From the NCBI GenBank assembly GCA_964443825.1, contig CAYUEV010000005.1, forward strand, positions 1 through 57,069: a stretch of 57,069 nucleotides of DNA. The letters run 5' to 3'. Below the pieces are notes generated by a model. It saw only the letters and a list, made by a program, of their open reading frames with translations. It searched no databases and was not told the origin of the DNA. Source of the stretch: UBA1081 sp964443825 (GTDB lineage Bacteria > Bacillota > Clostridia > Oscillospirales > Acutalibacteraceae). The position numbers and the translations under genes are program-made. Below, one piece after another: positions 1-9,655 of the stretch (its first letter is position 1; every line of letters begins with the position of its first letter).

Positions 1-38
1 TTTTTAATAAAATCGGCGACAAAATAGCGACCCCGGGG

Positions 39-1433
39 TTAAGGGTCGATTTTTGCGGATTCCCGATTTAAATTTTCATCGCGCTCTTTTTTAAGTTCTT
101 TATAAAACCATATTTCAAGAGATCCGCTTATTAAAAACGTCAAAATATCCGCCGCCGCTTGAGCAAATTCTATCCCCGTAAGACCAAAAAATTTCGGCAG
201 TAAAAAAATGAGAGGAATAAAGAATATGCCTTGACGACAGCAAGAAAGAATCGTCGCTTGCAGCGATTTTCCTAAAGACTGAAGAGTCGTATTCACGCAC
301 ACGGTAGTCGCCATAAAAGGCATAGCGTAGCACTGCGCTCTCATGGCGTTCGTACCGATATTTATAACTTCCAAATCCTCGGCTCTAAATATTTTCATAA
401 CGTCAGGCGCTAAAAAATAGAGAACAGCGGCGAGACTCGTCATGATAACGGTATCTAAAGTAATGGTAAATTGAAACGCTTTTTTAACGCGGTCATACTT
501 CTTCGCGCCGTAATTGTACCCTATAACGGGCATAAAGCCCTGCCCTATCCCTAAACACACGCAAAGGACGAGCATACAGACTTTTGTAACTATCGTCATG
601 GCGGCTATAGCAGCGTCGCCGTATGGTCTCGAGGCGGTGTTTAACAGAACCGAAGCGACGCTCGCCAGCCCCTGGCGGCTTAAGGACGGAAAACCAGTAG
701 TGATAATCTGAAAATAAGTTTTCGGTTTAAACGATATGTTTTTAGGATTTAACGAGATATTGCTTTTTTTAAATAGGAACGTCGATAAAAGTAAAATAAA
801 ACTCACGCATTGACTTATCGAAGTCGCGAGGGCCGCCCCCGCCGTTCCCATTTCCAACTTATAAATAAATACAGGGTCTAATATGATATTCAGTATCCCG
901 CCCGTGCAAAGACCCACCATGGCGAACGCGGCTTTACCTTCCGACCTTAAAATATTGTTCATGACGAACGACGCGCACATTATGGGAAACGCCATTATAA
1001 TATATTTGGAGTAATCAAGGGCGTAGTTCATTATGGTGTCCGTAGCGCCTAAAAATTTTACTAAAGGCGTTTTAAAAATCTGTCCGAAGACGGAGAGGAT
1101 AAGTCCTAACATAAGAGCCGTATAAAACGACGTTGAAGCGTACATATCGGCGGATTTTTTGTCTTTCTCGCCTAGCCGTCTTGATAAAAGACTGCCGGCG
1201 CCCATTCCCAAAGTGAATCCCACCGCTTGTATTATCGTCATTAACGAAAAAACGACTCCTACGGCTCCGCTCGCGCTTGTCCCAAGCCTCGATACAAAAA
1301 AAGTGTCGGCAAGGTTGTATATTGACGTGACGAGCATACTGATTGTAGTCGGAACGGCGAGCCTCGCTATAAGGCGGGGTATCGGCGTTTCAGTCATTAT
1401 TTTGAATTGCTGTTTTTCTCTTTCGTCCGGCAT
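39..1433 (-). CDS. MATE family multidrug/Na+ efflux transporter
   Basis: A 464-residue integral membrane protein of the MATE family, which exports drugs or metabolites in exchange for Na+ or H+. The N-terminal stretch with IPRLIARLAVPTTISML followed by YNLADTFFVSRLG is typical, and about twelve hydrophobic segments follow in two similar halves. It lies 14 bases downstream of the carB-dapF gene on the same strand, so it is probably the last gene of the arginine operon transcript, although nothing ties it functionally to arginine. The first ATG has no good ribosome binding site; an internal ATG at residue 14 is an alternative start. The transported substrate cannot be told from sequence. Confidence 0.9.
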   Translation of the reverse strand: MPDEREKQQFKIMTETPIPRLIARLAVPTTISMLVTSIYNLADTFFVSRLGTSASGAVGVVFSLMTIIQAVGFTLGMGAGSLLSRRLGEKDKKSADMYASTSFYTALMLGLILSVFGQIFKTPLVKFLGATDTIMNYALDYSKYIIMAFPIMCASFVMNNILRSEGKAAFAMVGLCTGGILNIILDPVFIYKLEMGTAGAALATSISQCVSFILLLSTFLFKKSNISLNPKNISFKPKTYFQIITTGFPSLSRQGLASVASVLLNTASRPYGDAAIAAMTIVTKVCMLVLCVCLGIGQGFMPVIGYNYGAKKYDRVKKAFQFTITLDTVIMTSLAAVLYFLAPDVMKIFRAEDLEVINIGTNAMRAQCYAMPFMATTVCVNTTLQSLGKSLQATILSCCRQGIFFIPLIFLLPKFFGLTGIEFAQAAADILTFLISGSLEIWFYKELKKERDENLNRESAKIDP

Positions 1434-1447
1434 TTTAATTTAAAGCG

Positions 1448-4400
1448 TCAATATTCTATTACGCCCTCAAAAATAAGATTTGTGTTCCCCGTGAGAGTAA
1501 GCTTATCGTCGGTATAATTTACCAAAAGATCTCCGCCTTTAAGCTTTACGGTAATATCCTCGTTTTTATCGCAAAAGCCTAAAACACAGGCGGCGCAAAC
1601 GGCGGCGCAGGCTCCCGTGCCGCACGCGTAAGTTTCCCCGTTGCCTCTTTCCCACACTCTCATTCTTAAAGTTCGTCTATTTATAACGCTCACAAATTCT
1701 GTGTTTATTTTTTCGGGGAAATACGGCGCGTTTTCAAACTCCGGACCTATTTCGTTAAGATTAAGACGGTCTATATTTCTGCTAAAAACTACGCAATGAG
1801 GGTTGCCTACCGACACGCAAGTGACATTATACTCTTTTCCCATTACCGTAATAGGATAATCTATAACATTATCGGACGGAATATTTGTCGGGATTTTTTT
1901 TGATTTAAACTCGGGAGATCCCATCATAACCTTAACGGATTTTACTCTCCCGTTTTCAGTGTAGAGTTTTATTTCGCGAAGACCCACCGGCGTTTCAATG
2001 GTCATATTGGTTCTGTTAATTATATGGTTGTCGTAAAGATATTTACCTGTGCAGCGAAGACCGTTTCCGGCTATATATCCTTTCGAGCCGTCTTTATTGA
2101 ACATAATCATTTTGGCGTCGGCTACTTTTGATTTTTCCAGCAAAACTATGCCGTCCGAACCTATGCCGTAATGTCTGTTGCAAAAGTTAATCGCCAGCGC
2201 TTCGGGATTTGTGATTTTGCCGTCGAGGTTGTCGAAGAATATAAAATCGTTGCCTGCTCCCTGCATTTTAGCGAATTTAAGCTTCATAGGCTCTTTTCGC
2301 ATATTATTTATATCCACAAGCTCCGTGTTAAGCTGATTAAATCCGCTCGCTATAATATCCGCCATGACGTTTGCCGTGTCAAGCGACGTTAAAGTGGCGA
2401 CCGAAAGCTGAAGCGCTCTTCTGTGCAGCTTTATAAAGTCGTCTATAACGTCGAGAGGAGTTCCCGTGTAGACAATATATTTAATCTTCCCGCTTTCAAG
2501 AAGATCCATTATGGTATTCCCGTCGTCGTAGAGTTTATTTACGACCGTAACGTCAATGTCGATGCTCCTTATAGCCTCGGCGGTGCCTTTCGTCGCGTAA
2601 ATTTTAAGACCTAAATCCGAAAATTTCTTGGCGAGAGGCACAACCTCCGTTTTATCCGCGTCTTTAACGGTTATATAAACGCCTAAATCTTTATTTTTGA
2701 AAGATCGGGAAGGTATTTCGAATCCCGCGGAAACAAGCCCTTTAAATAAAGCCTCCTCAAGAGTTTTGCCCACTCCCAGGACTTCTCCCGTAGATTTCAT
2801 TTCAGGACCTAAACTCGAATTGGCGTCTAATAGCTTTTCAAATGAAAATACAGGGACTTTTACGGCGAAATAAGGCGGCGTTTTATAAAGTCCCGTCCCG
2901 TAACCCAAATCTTTAAGAGGAACGCCCGTCATAACTCTCGTGGCTATGTCTACCATCGGAACGCCCGTGACTTTACTGATATAAGGTATGGTTCTCGACG
3001 CTCTCGGATTTACTTCTATAACGTAAAGTTCGTTTTCATAAATCAAATACTGTATATTAACTAAACCTCTAGTGCCTAACGCCAGAGCGAGATTTGTACT
3101 GCACTCGATAATCGTTTCTGTCATTGTGTCGCGGAGATTATATGGAGGGTAAACGGCTATAGAGTCGCCGCTGTGAACGCCCGCCCTTTCGATATGCTGC
3201 ATAATTCCGGGGATTAAAACGTCTTTTCCGTCGGATATTACGTCGACTTCAAGCTCTGACCCCATCATATATTTGTCTACAAGGACGGGGTTTTCTATTT
3301 TGCCCGACAGAATAATCTCCATATACTGTCTGACGTCCAAGTCGTTATAAGCTATAGTCATATTCTGACCGCCTATAACATACGACGGTCGAAGAAGTAC
3401 CGGGAAACCCAAAGTATGCGCGGCGTTTAAAGCCTCGTCCATTGTGACGACCGCCATGCCTTTAGGCCTTCTGATGCCAAATTTCCCCAAAAGTTTATCG
3501 AATCTCTCCCGGTCTTCGGCAATATCTATGCCCTCCGGCGAAGTGCCTAAAATTTTAAAGCCGTTTTTATCTAAAAATTTTGTAAGCTTAATAGCTGTTT
3601 GACCGCCGAACGCCACGACTATGCCTTCCGGGTTTTCGACTTTTATTACGTTTAACACGTCTTCCGGCGTTAAAGGCTCAAAATAGAGTCTGTCCGCCGT
3701 ATCAAAATCAGTCGACACTGTTTCGGGGTTATTATTTATGATCACAACTTCATAACCCAAATCTTTGAGCGTCCAGACGCAGTGAACCGAAGAATAGTCA
3801 AATTCTATGCCCTGACCAATCCTGATAGGTCCCGAGCCCAAAACTATGATTTTTTTAGAGTTGTTGTCTTTAAGATGCTCTCTCGCTTCGCAACAATCGT
3901 CGTAAGTCGAATAAAAATACGGCGTTTCGGCTTTAAACTCCGCTCCGCAAGTGTCGACCATCTTAAATACCGCGTCGCGCTTTTTATTTATCTTCCGGCC
4001 GCTTATTCTCTCTATGGCCTCGTCCGTGTAGCCGTATTTTTTGCCCTTTATATAAAGTTCATCCGTAAGAGAATTTTTAATTTCCTCTTCGTAATCGGCG
4101 AGATTTCTTATTTTATCTATAAACCATTCGTCAATTTTAGTAATATCATGAATTGTTTCCGTCGACACGCCTCTTTTTATAGCCTCGAACACAGTAAAAA
4201 GCCTCATATCGTCGACGTCGCGGAGCTTTTTAATAATATCGACCGACGGGTCTTCTAATTTTTTCATACTGAGCGTGTCGAGAGAAATTTCGGCTCCTCT
4301 CACGGCTTTCATTAAAGCCGCCTCGAAACAGGGGGCAATAGCCATAACTTCCCCGGTCGCCTTCATTTGAGTGCCTAATGTGCGTTTCGCGTTTATAAAT

Positions 4401-5491
4401 TTATCAAACGGCCATTTTGGGAGCTTTACTACAACGTAGTCGAGCGTCGGTTCAAAGCACGCGCAAGTTCTTCCCGTCACGTCGTTTCTTATTTCGTCGA
4501 GAGTGTACCCGAGCGCGATTTTAGTGGCGACTTTCGCTATAGGGTACCCCGTGGCTTTTGACGCCAAAGCCGACGAGCGCGAAACTCTCGGATTTACTTC
4601 TATTACGGAATATTCCATTGATTCGGGATTAAGAGCGAATTGGCAGTTGCAGCCGCCCTCAATCCCCAAAGAATCTATTATTTTAAGGGAGGCGCCCCTT
4701 AACATTTGGTATTCTTTATCGGATAGTGTGACCGCCGGCGCTATTACTATGCTGTCGCCCGTATGAACGCCCACGGGATCGAAATTTTCCATAGAGCATA
4801 CGGCTATAACGTTCCCCTTATGGTCGCGCATAACCTCGAATTCTATTTCTTTCCAGCCGTAAATGTACTTTTCGACAAGGATTTGATTTATCGGGGAGAG
4901 CATTATGCCGTTAGACGCTATCGTGTCGAGTTCTTCCTCGTTATAAGCGACTCCGCCTCCCGCTCCCCCCAACGTAAAGGCGGGGCGAATTATAACCGGG
5001 AAACCTATCTCGCGCGCTATTTCCAAAGCTCTTTCGGGCGTCGTTGCTATATCGGAAGGTATAACGGGCTGACCTATAGACTGCATCGTCTCTTTAAAAA
5101 GCTCTCTGTCCTCGCTTTTGTCTATGGCGTCCGAGTTAGTCCCTATGAGCTTTACGCCGTGTTCCTTTAAAAAGCCGCTTTTACTGAGCTGCATACCTAT
5201 AGTAAGACCCGTCTGACCGCCTAATCCGGCCAAAACAGAGTCTGGCTTTTCTTTTTCAATGATGCGCATTACCGTCTCTTCGGTAAGAGGCTCAAGGTAT
5301 ATTTCATCCGCTAAAGCGTTATCGGTCATAATTGTAGCGGGATTGGAGTTTACCAAAACAACGTCGAGACCCTCGTTTTTAAGAACTCGGCAAGCCTGCG
5401 TTCCGGCGTAATCAAATTCGGCCGCCTGACCTATTACTATTGGTCCCGAGCCTATTACGAGAACTTTTTTTATATCTTTATTTAAAGGCAA
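1448..5491 (-). CDS. carB: Carbamoyl-phosphate synthase large subunit fused to a diaminopimelate epimerase-like domain (CarB-DapF)
   Basis: Residues 1 to about 1068 are a full CarB: two ATP-grasp halves (first opening with VLVIGSGPIVIGQAAEFDYAG, second with IIVLGSGPIRIGQGIEFDY) and a C-terminal MGS-like allosteric domain ending in LNTELVDINNM. With no stop codon and a linker of about four residues, a 279-residue DapF domain follows (its Met codon at 2285-2287). DapF shows KMQGAGNDF, GIGSDGIVLL and NGETYACGTGA, but the first catalytic Cys of the family (domain position 73) is Ala, in IAGNGLRC. CarB makes carbamoyl phosphate for arginine and pyrimidines; DapF would make meso-diaminopimelate. 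The longest frame begins with GTG at 5500 directly beside the AAAGGA site; TTG at 5491 has about 10-base spacing and gives the usual M-P start. A stop lost between two adjacent genes is the simplest origin; internal initiation of DapF at 2287 is possible. Confidence 0.93.
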   Translation of the reverse strand: MPLNKDIKKVLVIGSGPIVIGQAAEFDYAGTQACRVLKNEGLDVVLVNSNPATIMTDNALADEIYLEPLTEETVMRIIEKEKPDSVLAGLGGQTGLTIGMQLSKSGFLKEHGVKLIGTNSDAIDKSEDRELFKETMQSIGQPVIPSDIATTPERALEIAREIGFPVIIRPAFTLGGAGGGVAYNEEELDTIASNGIMLSPINQILVEKYIYGWKEIEFEVMRDHKGNVIAVCSMENFDPVGVHTGDSIVIAPAVTLSDKEYQMLRGASLKIIDSLGIEGGCNCQFALNPESMEYSVIEVNPRVSRSSALASKATGYPIAKVATKIALGYTLDEIRNDVTGRTCACFEPTLDYVVVKLPKWPFDKFINAKRTLGTQMKATGEVMAIAPCFEAALMKAVRGAEISLDTLSMKKLEDPSVDIIKKLRDVDDMRLFTVFEAIKRGVSTETIHDITKIDEWFIDKIRNLADYEEEIKNSLTDELYIKGKKYGYTDEAIERISGRKINKKRDAVFKMVDTCGAEFKAETPYFYSTYDDCCEAREHLKDNNSKKIIVLGSGPIRIGQGIEFDYSSVHCVWTLKDLGYEVVIINNNPETVSTDFDTADRLYFEPLTPEDVLNVIKVENPEGIVVAFGGQTAIKLTKFLDKNGFKILGTSPEGIDIAEDRERFDKLLGKFGIRRPKGMAVVTMDEALNAAHTLGFPVLLRPSYVIGGQNMTIAYNDLDVRQYMEIILSGKIENPVLVDKYMMGSELEVDVISDGKDVLIPGIMQHIERAGVHSGDSIAVYPPYNLRDTMTETIIECSTNLALALGTRGLVNIQYLIYENELYVIEVNPRASRTIPYISKVTGVPMVDIATRVMTGVPLKDLGYGTGLYKTPPYFAVKVPVFSFEKLLDANSSLGPEMKSTGEVLGVGKTLEEALFKGLVSAGFEIPSRSFKNKDLGVYITVKDADKTEVVPLAKKFSDLGLKIYATKGTAEAIRSIDIDVTVVNKLYDDGNTIMDLLESGKIKYIVYTGTPLDVIDDFIKLHRRALQLSVATLTSLDTANVMADIIASGFNQLNTELVDINNMRKEPMKLKFAKMQGAGNDFIFFDNLDGKITNPEALAINFCNRHYGIGSDGIVLLEKSKVADAKMIMFNKDGSKGYIAGNGLRCTGKYLYDNHIINRTNMTIETPVGLREIKLYTENGRVKSVKVMMGSPEFKSKKIPTNIPSDNVIDYPITVMGKEYNVTCVSVGNPHCVVFSRNIDRLNLNEIGPEFENAPYFPEKINTEFVSVINRRTLRMRVWERGNGETYACGTGACAAVCAACVLGFCDKNEDITVKLKGGDLLVNYTDDKLTLTGNTNLIFEGVIEY

Positions 5492-5541
5492 CCTCAGCAC
5501 GTCCTTTTTTAAGAAGTAAAATTTTTTACGCGGCTATTAAA

Positions 5542-6606
5542 TCATTTAGTCATCATTTGTATAAATTTATCAAAAAGGAATTTCGTATCGGTAGGACCCC
5601 CGCTCGCTTCCGGGTGGAACTGCACCGTATAAGCGTTATAATCCGGGTATTCCACACCTTCGCAAGTGTCGTCGTTCGCGTTAATAAAGCTCACTCTTCC
5701 TACAGATTTATCTATAGACGAGCCGATTACCGCGTACCCGTGATTCTGGCTCGTTATAAAGACTCTCCCGTCCGAAAGTCTTTTAACGGGCTGATTCGCT
5801 CCTCTATGACCGTATTTAAGCTTTTCCGTTTTGCCTCCCGCGGCTATAGATAAAAGCTGATGACCTAAGCATATCCCGAAAATCGGTAATTTTCCGAACA
5901 GCTTTTTAAGTTCGGATATGGCCTCTTTATTTTCAGAAGGGTCTCCGGGACCGTTTGAGAGCATAACTCCATCGGCGCCTATCGCTAAAATATCTTTAGC
6001 GGCGGTATTGTAAGAAACTCGGTGAACCGTACAGTTCCTGTTTAAAAGCTCTCTTATTATGTTCATCTTAGCGCCGTAATCTATTAAGACGACGTTAAAT
6101 TTTTCACATGGGGCTTTATATGTTTCCATATTGAGAGAAGATACCGATTTTACCGCGTCCTTTACAATATATTCGTTAAGAATTTTCTTGTCTACTTTAG
6201 ACGGGTCGCTCGTAATATAGGCGTTCATAACGCCTTCTTCTCTTATAATTTTAGTGATTTCTCTCGTGTCTACGCCTGATATTCCGACTATATTGTTGTT
6301 TTTAAGAAAAGCGTCAATATCCGTTTCGCATCTGAAATTTGAAGGCTTTTTGCACCATTCTCTTACGACATACCCCCTGCACGCCGGTTTTTCACTCTCT
6401 TTATCAGGGGTAATCATGCCGTAATTTCCTATGAGAGGAAAAGTGTGCATTATAATCTGCCCGTAATAACTTGGGTCGGTGAGCGTTTCGATATATCCCG
6501 TCATGCCCGTTGTAAACACAAGTTCTCCTAAAGCGTCCGAGGAAGCCCCGAAACCCTCTCCTTCAAAAATATGACCGTCGTTTAGCACAAGATATTTTTT
6601 GCCCAT
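5542..6606 (-). CDS. carA: Carbamoyl-phosphate synthase small (glutaminase) subunit
   Basis: A 354-residue CarA, the glutamine amidotransferase subunit that delivers ammonia to CarB. The N-terminal domain begins YLVLNDGHIFEGEGFG; the class I amidotransferase domain shows GICLGHQLLSIA with the nucleophile Cys and FHPEASGGPTD with the catalytic His-Glu pair. Length is normal. It lies 41 bases upstream of carB-dapF on the same strand and is preceded by an AGG-containing ribosome binding site. It is separated from argF by 88 bases that contain a perfect 22-base palindrome, so carAB expression may be partly independent of the upstream arg genes. Confidence 0.97.
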   Translation of the reverse strand: MGKKYLVLNDGHIFEGEGFGASSDALGELVFTTGMTGYIETLTDPSYYGQIIMHTFPLIGNYGMITPDKESEKPACRGYVVREWCKKPSNFRCETDIDAFLKNNNIVGISGVDTREITKIIREEGVMNAYITSDPSKVDKKILNEYIVKDAVKSVSSLNMETYKAPCEKFNVVLIDYGAKMNIIRELLNRNCTVHRVSYNTAAKDILAIGADGVMLSNGPGDPSENKEAISELKKLFGKLPIFGICLGHQLLSIAAGGKTEKLKYGHRGANQPVKRLSDGRVFITSQNHGYAVIGSSIDKSVGRVSFINANDDTCEGVEYPDYNAYTVQFHPEASGGPTDTKFLFDKFIQMMTK

Positions 6607-6670
6607 AGAAAAACCTCATATAATTCTTTTAGAAGAAATAAAGCGCGATAAGTAAAATAAAGCCATAACG

Positions 6671-6692
6671 AAAAAGGGCATATGCCCTTTTT
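6671..6692 (-). terminator. Perfect 22-base palindrome between argF and carA (intra-operon terminator or attenuator)
   Basis: Five A, GGGCATATGCCC, five T: the element is its own reverse complement and lies two bases beyond the argF stop codon. As RNA it forms a compact hairpin followed by a short U run, like an intrinsic terminator working in either direction. Inside the arg-car gene series it could end part of the transcription before carA. Confidence 0.55.
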
Positions 6693-6694
6693 AG

Positions 6695-7606
6695 TCAATT
6701 ATCGTCTTTCATAAGTTTAACCATTACGGATTTTTGAACGTGAAGGCGATTTTCCGCCTCATTAAAAATTTCGTCCGCGTGACTTTCAAATACGTCCGCC
6801 GTAATCTCTTCTCCCCTGTGAGCGGGAAGACAATGCAAAACGATAGCGTCTTTTTTAGCCGCTTTCATAAGGTCGCCGCTTACTTGATAGCCTTTAAAAG
6901 CCTTTTTTCTGATTTCGACTTCGTCTTCCTCGCCCATTGACGCCCACACGTCGGTGTAAACCACGTCGGCGTCTTTAGCGGCTTCGTAAATGTCGTCCGT
7001 TAAAGTAAATCCGCCCGTTTCGTTAGCCCGCTTAACTATAGACGAATCGGGTTCATATCCTTTAGGACATGCTACGGACACTTCCATACCGACTTTTAAC
7101 CCGCCTACTATTAAGGAGTTCGCCATATTGTTGCCGTCGCCTATAAAAGCGAGTTTCACTCCTTTAAACGTATTTTTATATTCTCTTATCGTCATAAGAT
7201 CCGCAAGCGCCTGGCAAGGGTGACAGTAATCCGTAAGACCGTTTATAACCGGGATACTTGAAAATTCAGCGAGTTTTTCAACTTCTTCCTGATCGAAAGT
7301 CCTTATCATAATCCCGTCTAAGTAGCGTGAAAGAACTCTCGCCGTGTCTTCTATAGGCTCTCCGCGACCTAACTGAGTGTTTGCGTTGCTTAAAAACAGC
7401 GCCGAACCCCCTAAGTCGTACATCCCGACTTCAAAAGACACTCTCGTCCTTGTCGACGCTTTGGCGAATATCATTCCAAGCGTTTTGCCCTCTAGATAGG
7501 ATCGTCTTATGCCGTTCTTTTTTTCATATTTAAGTTGATCGCCAAGATTTAAAATAGATAAAATTTCTTTCTCGTTAAGGTCGCCTAATTTCAAGAGATT
7601 TTCCAT
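6695..7606 (-). CDS. argF: Ornithine carbamoyltransferase
   Basis: A 303-residue OTCase that joins carbamoyl phosphate to ornithine to give citrulline. The carbamoyl-phosphate motif STRTRVSFEVGM and the ornithine-side motif HCLPAHRGEE are present, as are HPCQALADLMT and the usual two-domain length. The start ATG shares its A with the argD stop codon (TGATG), which indicates translational coupling, and GGAGGT lies just upstream. Anabolic use is inferred from its place between argD and carA; a catabolic OTCase would be expected beside arginine deiminase genes, which are absent here. Confidence 0.97.
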   Translation of the reverse strand: MENLLKLGDLNEKEILSILNLGDQLKYEKKNGIRRSYLEGKTLGMIFAKASTRTRVSFEVGMYDLGGSALFLSNANTQLGRGEPIEDTARVLSRYLDGIMIRTFDQEEVEKLAEFSSIPVINGLTDYCHPCQALADLMTIREYKNTFKGVKLAFIGDGNNMANSLIVGGLKVGMEVSVACPKGYEPDSSIVKRANETGGFTLTDDIYEAAKDADVVYTDVWASMGEEDEVEIRKKAFKGYQVSGDLMKAAKKDAIVLHCLPAHRGEEITADVFESHADEIFNEAENRLHVQKSVMVKLMKDDN

Positions 7607-8766
7607 CAGCCGATTACCTCCGTAATTATGTTTAAAGCCTTCTCCAAGTCGTCCGGGGATATGTTTAAAGGCGGCAGAAGTCTTACTTTTGTCTTAGCGG
7701 TAAGACACAAAACGCCTTTATCAAGGCACTCGTTTACTATATCTCCGGCGGGTTTTGTCGTTTCTATCCCCAGCATAAGCCCTAAGCCCGACACGCTTTT
7801 TACATTTTCGCAACTATTTAATCTCTCTACGATATAATCGCTTTTTTTCTTTACTTCCGCTAAAAACTCGTCGTCCAATCTTTTAACGATACTTAAAGCG
7901 CCCGCCGCGACCGCGGGGTTCATCCCGAACGTAGAGCCGTGAGACCCTAAAGTCAGCGTGTCCTTTACTTTCTCTCCCAGCATACATACTCCCATAGGAA
8001 GACCGCCCGCCACGCCCTTGGCGGTAGTTACAATATCGGGCGTTATGTCAAAATGCTGATAAGCGTACATCTTGCCGGTTCTTCCGTTACCCGACTGCAC
8101 CTCGTCTATTATTACAATTATATCATGTTCGTTAGAAAATTCAACGACTTTTTTTACAAAATCGCGGCTTAAGACGTTTACGCCGCCCTCGCCCTGTATA
8201 ACTTCCATCATTACGGCGCAGGTTTTTTCGGAATATAAACTTAAAAATTCGTCGAAATTATCGGGTTCGCAATATAAGAACCCTTCCGGGAACGGACCGA
8301 AAATCGTGTGAAATTCTTCTTGTCCGGTAGCTTTTAAAGTCGCTAAAGTCCTCCCGTGAAAGCTCCTTTTTAATGTGATTATCTCTTTTCTTTCTTCGTC
8401 TTTATATTTATCGAAAGAGTATTTTCTCGCCGCCTTTATCGCGGCTTCGTTAGCCTCCGCGCCGGAATTGCCGTAAAAGCACTTTTTCATTCCCGACTTT
8501 TTACATAAAATTTCCGAAAGCTCCACTCCCGGAACCGTATAATAGAGATTGGACGTATGCTGTAAAACGCTTAGTTGTTCCGTAACGGCCTTTACCCATG
8601 TTTCGTCGCAATATCCAAATGAGTTGACTCCGATCCCCGCGCCCATATCTATATATTCTTTTCCGTCACGGTCGAAAACTCTCGACCCTTTTCCTCTTAC
8701 TAACACCGCGGGGTAGCGATTATAGCATCCCGCTAAATATTCTTTATCCTTTTCCAATATATCCAT
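7606..8766 (-). CDS. argD: Acetylornithine aminotransferase
   Basis: A 386-residue class III PLP-dependent aminotransferase that converts N-acetylglutamate semialdehyde to N-acetylornithine. It contains GNSGAEANEAAIKAAR for phosphate binding, IDEVQSGNGRTG with the PLP-contacting Asp, and TTAKGVAGGLPMGV with the Schiff-base Lys. It sits 16 bases after argB and overlaps argF by one base. The same family includes succinyl-diaminopimelate aminotransferases, so the enzyme could also serve lysine synthesis, but position makes ArgD the main call. Confidence 0.96.
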   Translation of the reverse strand: MDILEKDKEYLAGCYNRYPAVLVRGKGSRVFDRDGKEYIDMGAGIGVNSFGYCDETWVKAVTEQLSVLQHTSNLYYTVPGVELSEILCKKSGMKKCFYGNSGAEANEAAIKAARKYSFDKYKDEERKEIITLKRSFHGRTLATLKATGQEEFHTIFGPFPEGFLYCEPDNFDEFLSLYSEKTCAVMMEVIQGEGGVNVLSRDFVKKVVEFSNEHDIIVIIDEVQSGNGRTGKMYAYQHFDITPDIVTTAKGVAGGLPMGVCMLGEKVKDTLTLGSHGSTFGMNPAVAAGALSIVKRLDDEFLAEVKKKSDYIVERLNSCENVKSVSGLGLMLGIETTKPAGDIVNECLDKGVLCLTAKTKVRLLPPLNISPDDLEKALNIITEVIG

Positions 8767-8782
8767 AACGTCGCCTCTTTTT

Positions 8783-9640
8783 TCATTCTAAAAACATCGT
8801 GCCGAGACCGTCGTTTGTAAAAATTTCTATTAAAATAGAGTGGGGAACGCGTCCGTCTATAATAAAGACCTTTTTAACGCCTCTTCTGATAGCCTCTATA
8901 CAGCATTTGATTTTAGGTATCATGCCGCCTGAAATTATACCTCTGTGGATAAGATCCGGCGCGTCGCTTACAAAAACTCTTCTTATTAGCGTCGAAGGAT
9001 CGTCTTTATCCATTAAAAGCCCCGGTATATCCGACATATTTATAAGGCACTCGGCTTCTAAAGCTCCCGCCAGATACGCCGCCACGGTATCGGCGTTTAT
9101 GTTGTACGTGTTATTGTCGTCGTCGCAGCCAATAGTCGATATTACGGGAATGTAGTCTTTTTCAATAAGATCGACGACAAGCTCCGTGTTAACGCTTGTA
9201 ATTTTCCCTACAAATCCGTGAACGTCGTCGAGCTTTTGAGCCATAATCATATGATCGTCCACGCCGCAAAGTCCCACCGCCTTGCCACCTTTATTTAATA
9301 TCATATTGACGAGATTTTTATTGATCTTTCCGGCGAGAACCATTTGAACCACTTCTGCCGTGTCTTTATCTGTAACTCTAAGACCGTCTATAAACTCCGA
9401 GCGCATATTCATTTTGTTAAGAGTTTCGTTTATTTCAGGTCCGCCGCCGTGGACTAACACGACTTTTATTCCTATAAGCGATAAAAGCACAAGATCGCCT
9501 ATTACGGCGCTTTGCAATTCCTCGTTTATCATAGCGTTGCCGCCGTACTTTACGACGATTATTTTATTTCTGTAACTTCTTATATAGGGAAGAGCCTGCG
9601 TTAAGACTTCCGCTCTTTGAGAATTAGATATATTATTCAC
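8783..9640 (-). CDS. argB: N-acetylglutamate kinase
   Basis: A 285-residue amino acid kinase that phosphorylates N-acetylglutamate. VVKYGGNAM near the N terminus binds ATP and LVHGGGPEIN binds substrate. About 25 residues precede the kinase core; in this family an N-terminal helix of that kind goes with the arginine-inhibited hexameric form, so feedback inhibition by arginine is likely (inference from family knowledge). The start is GTG, preceded by GGTGA seven bases upstream. It lies 15 bases after argJ. Confidence 0.96.
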   Translation of the reverse strand: MNNISNSQRAEVLTQALPYIRSYRNKIIVVKYGGNAMINEELQSAVIGDLVLLSLIGIKVVLVHGGGPEINETLNKMNMRSEFIDGLRVTDKDTAEVVQMVLAGKINKNLVNMILNKGGKAVGLCGVDDHMIMAQKLDDVHGFVGKITSVNTELVVDLIEKDYIPVISTIGCDDDNNTYNINADTVAAYLAGALEAECLINMSDIPGLLMDKDDPSTLIRRVFVSDAPDLIHRGIISGGMIPKIKCCIEAIRRGVKKVFIIDGRVPHSILIEIFTNDGLGTMFLE

Positions 9641-9655
9641 GTTATTTCACCGTTT

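Noticed and set aside
1..38. Terminator after the MATE gene
   Set aside because: A GACCC/GGGTC stem overlaps the stop codon, but no T run follows within the visible bases.
3782..4258. Long open frame on the plus strand across carB (158 residues)
   Set aside because: It is antisense to strongly conserved CarB sequence and has no ribosome site or known motifs; it arises from codon bias.
5440..5853. Plus-strand frame of 137 residues across carA and the carB start
   Set aside because: It is antisense to CarA and composed of Arg/Tyr/Phe-rich noise typical of reverse frames.
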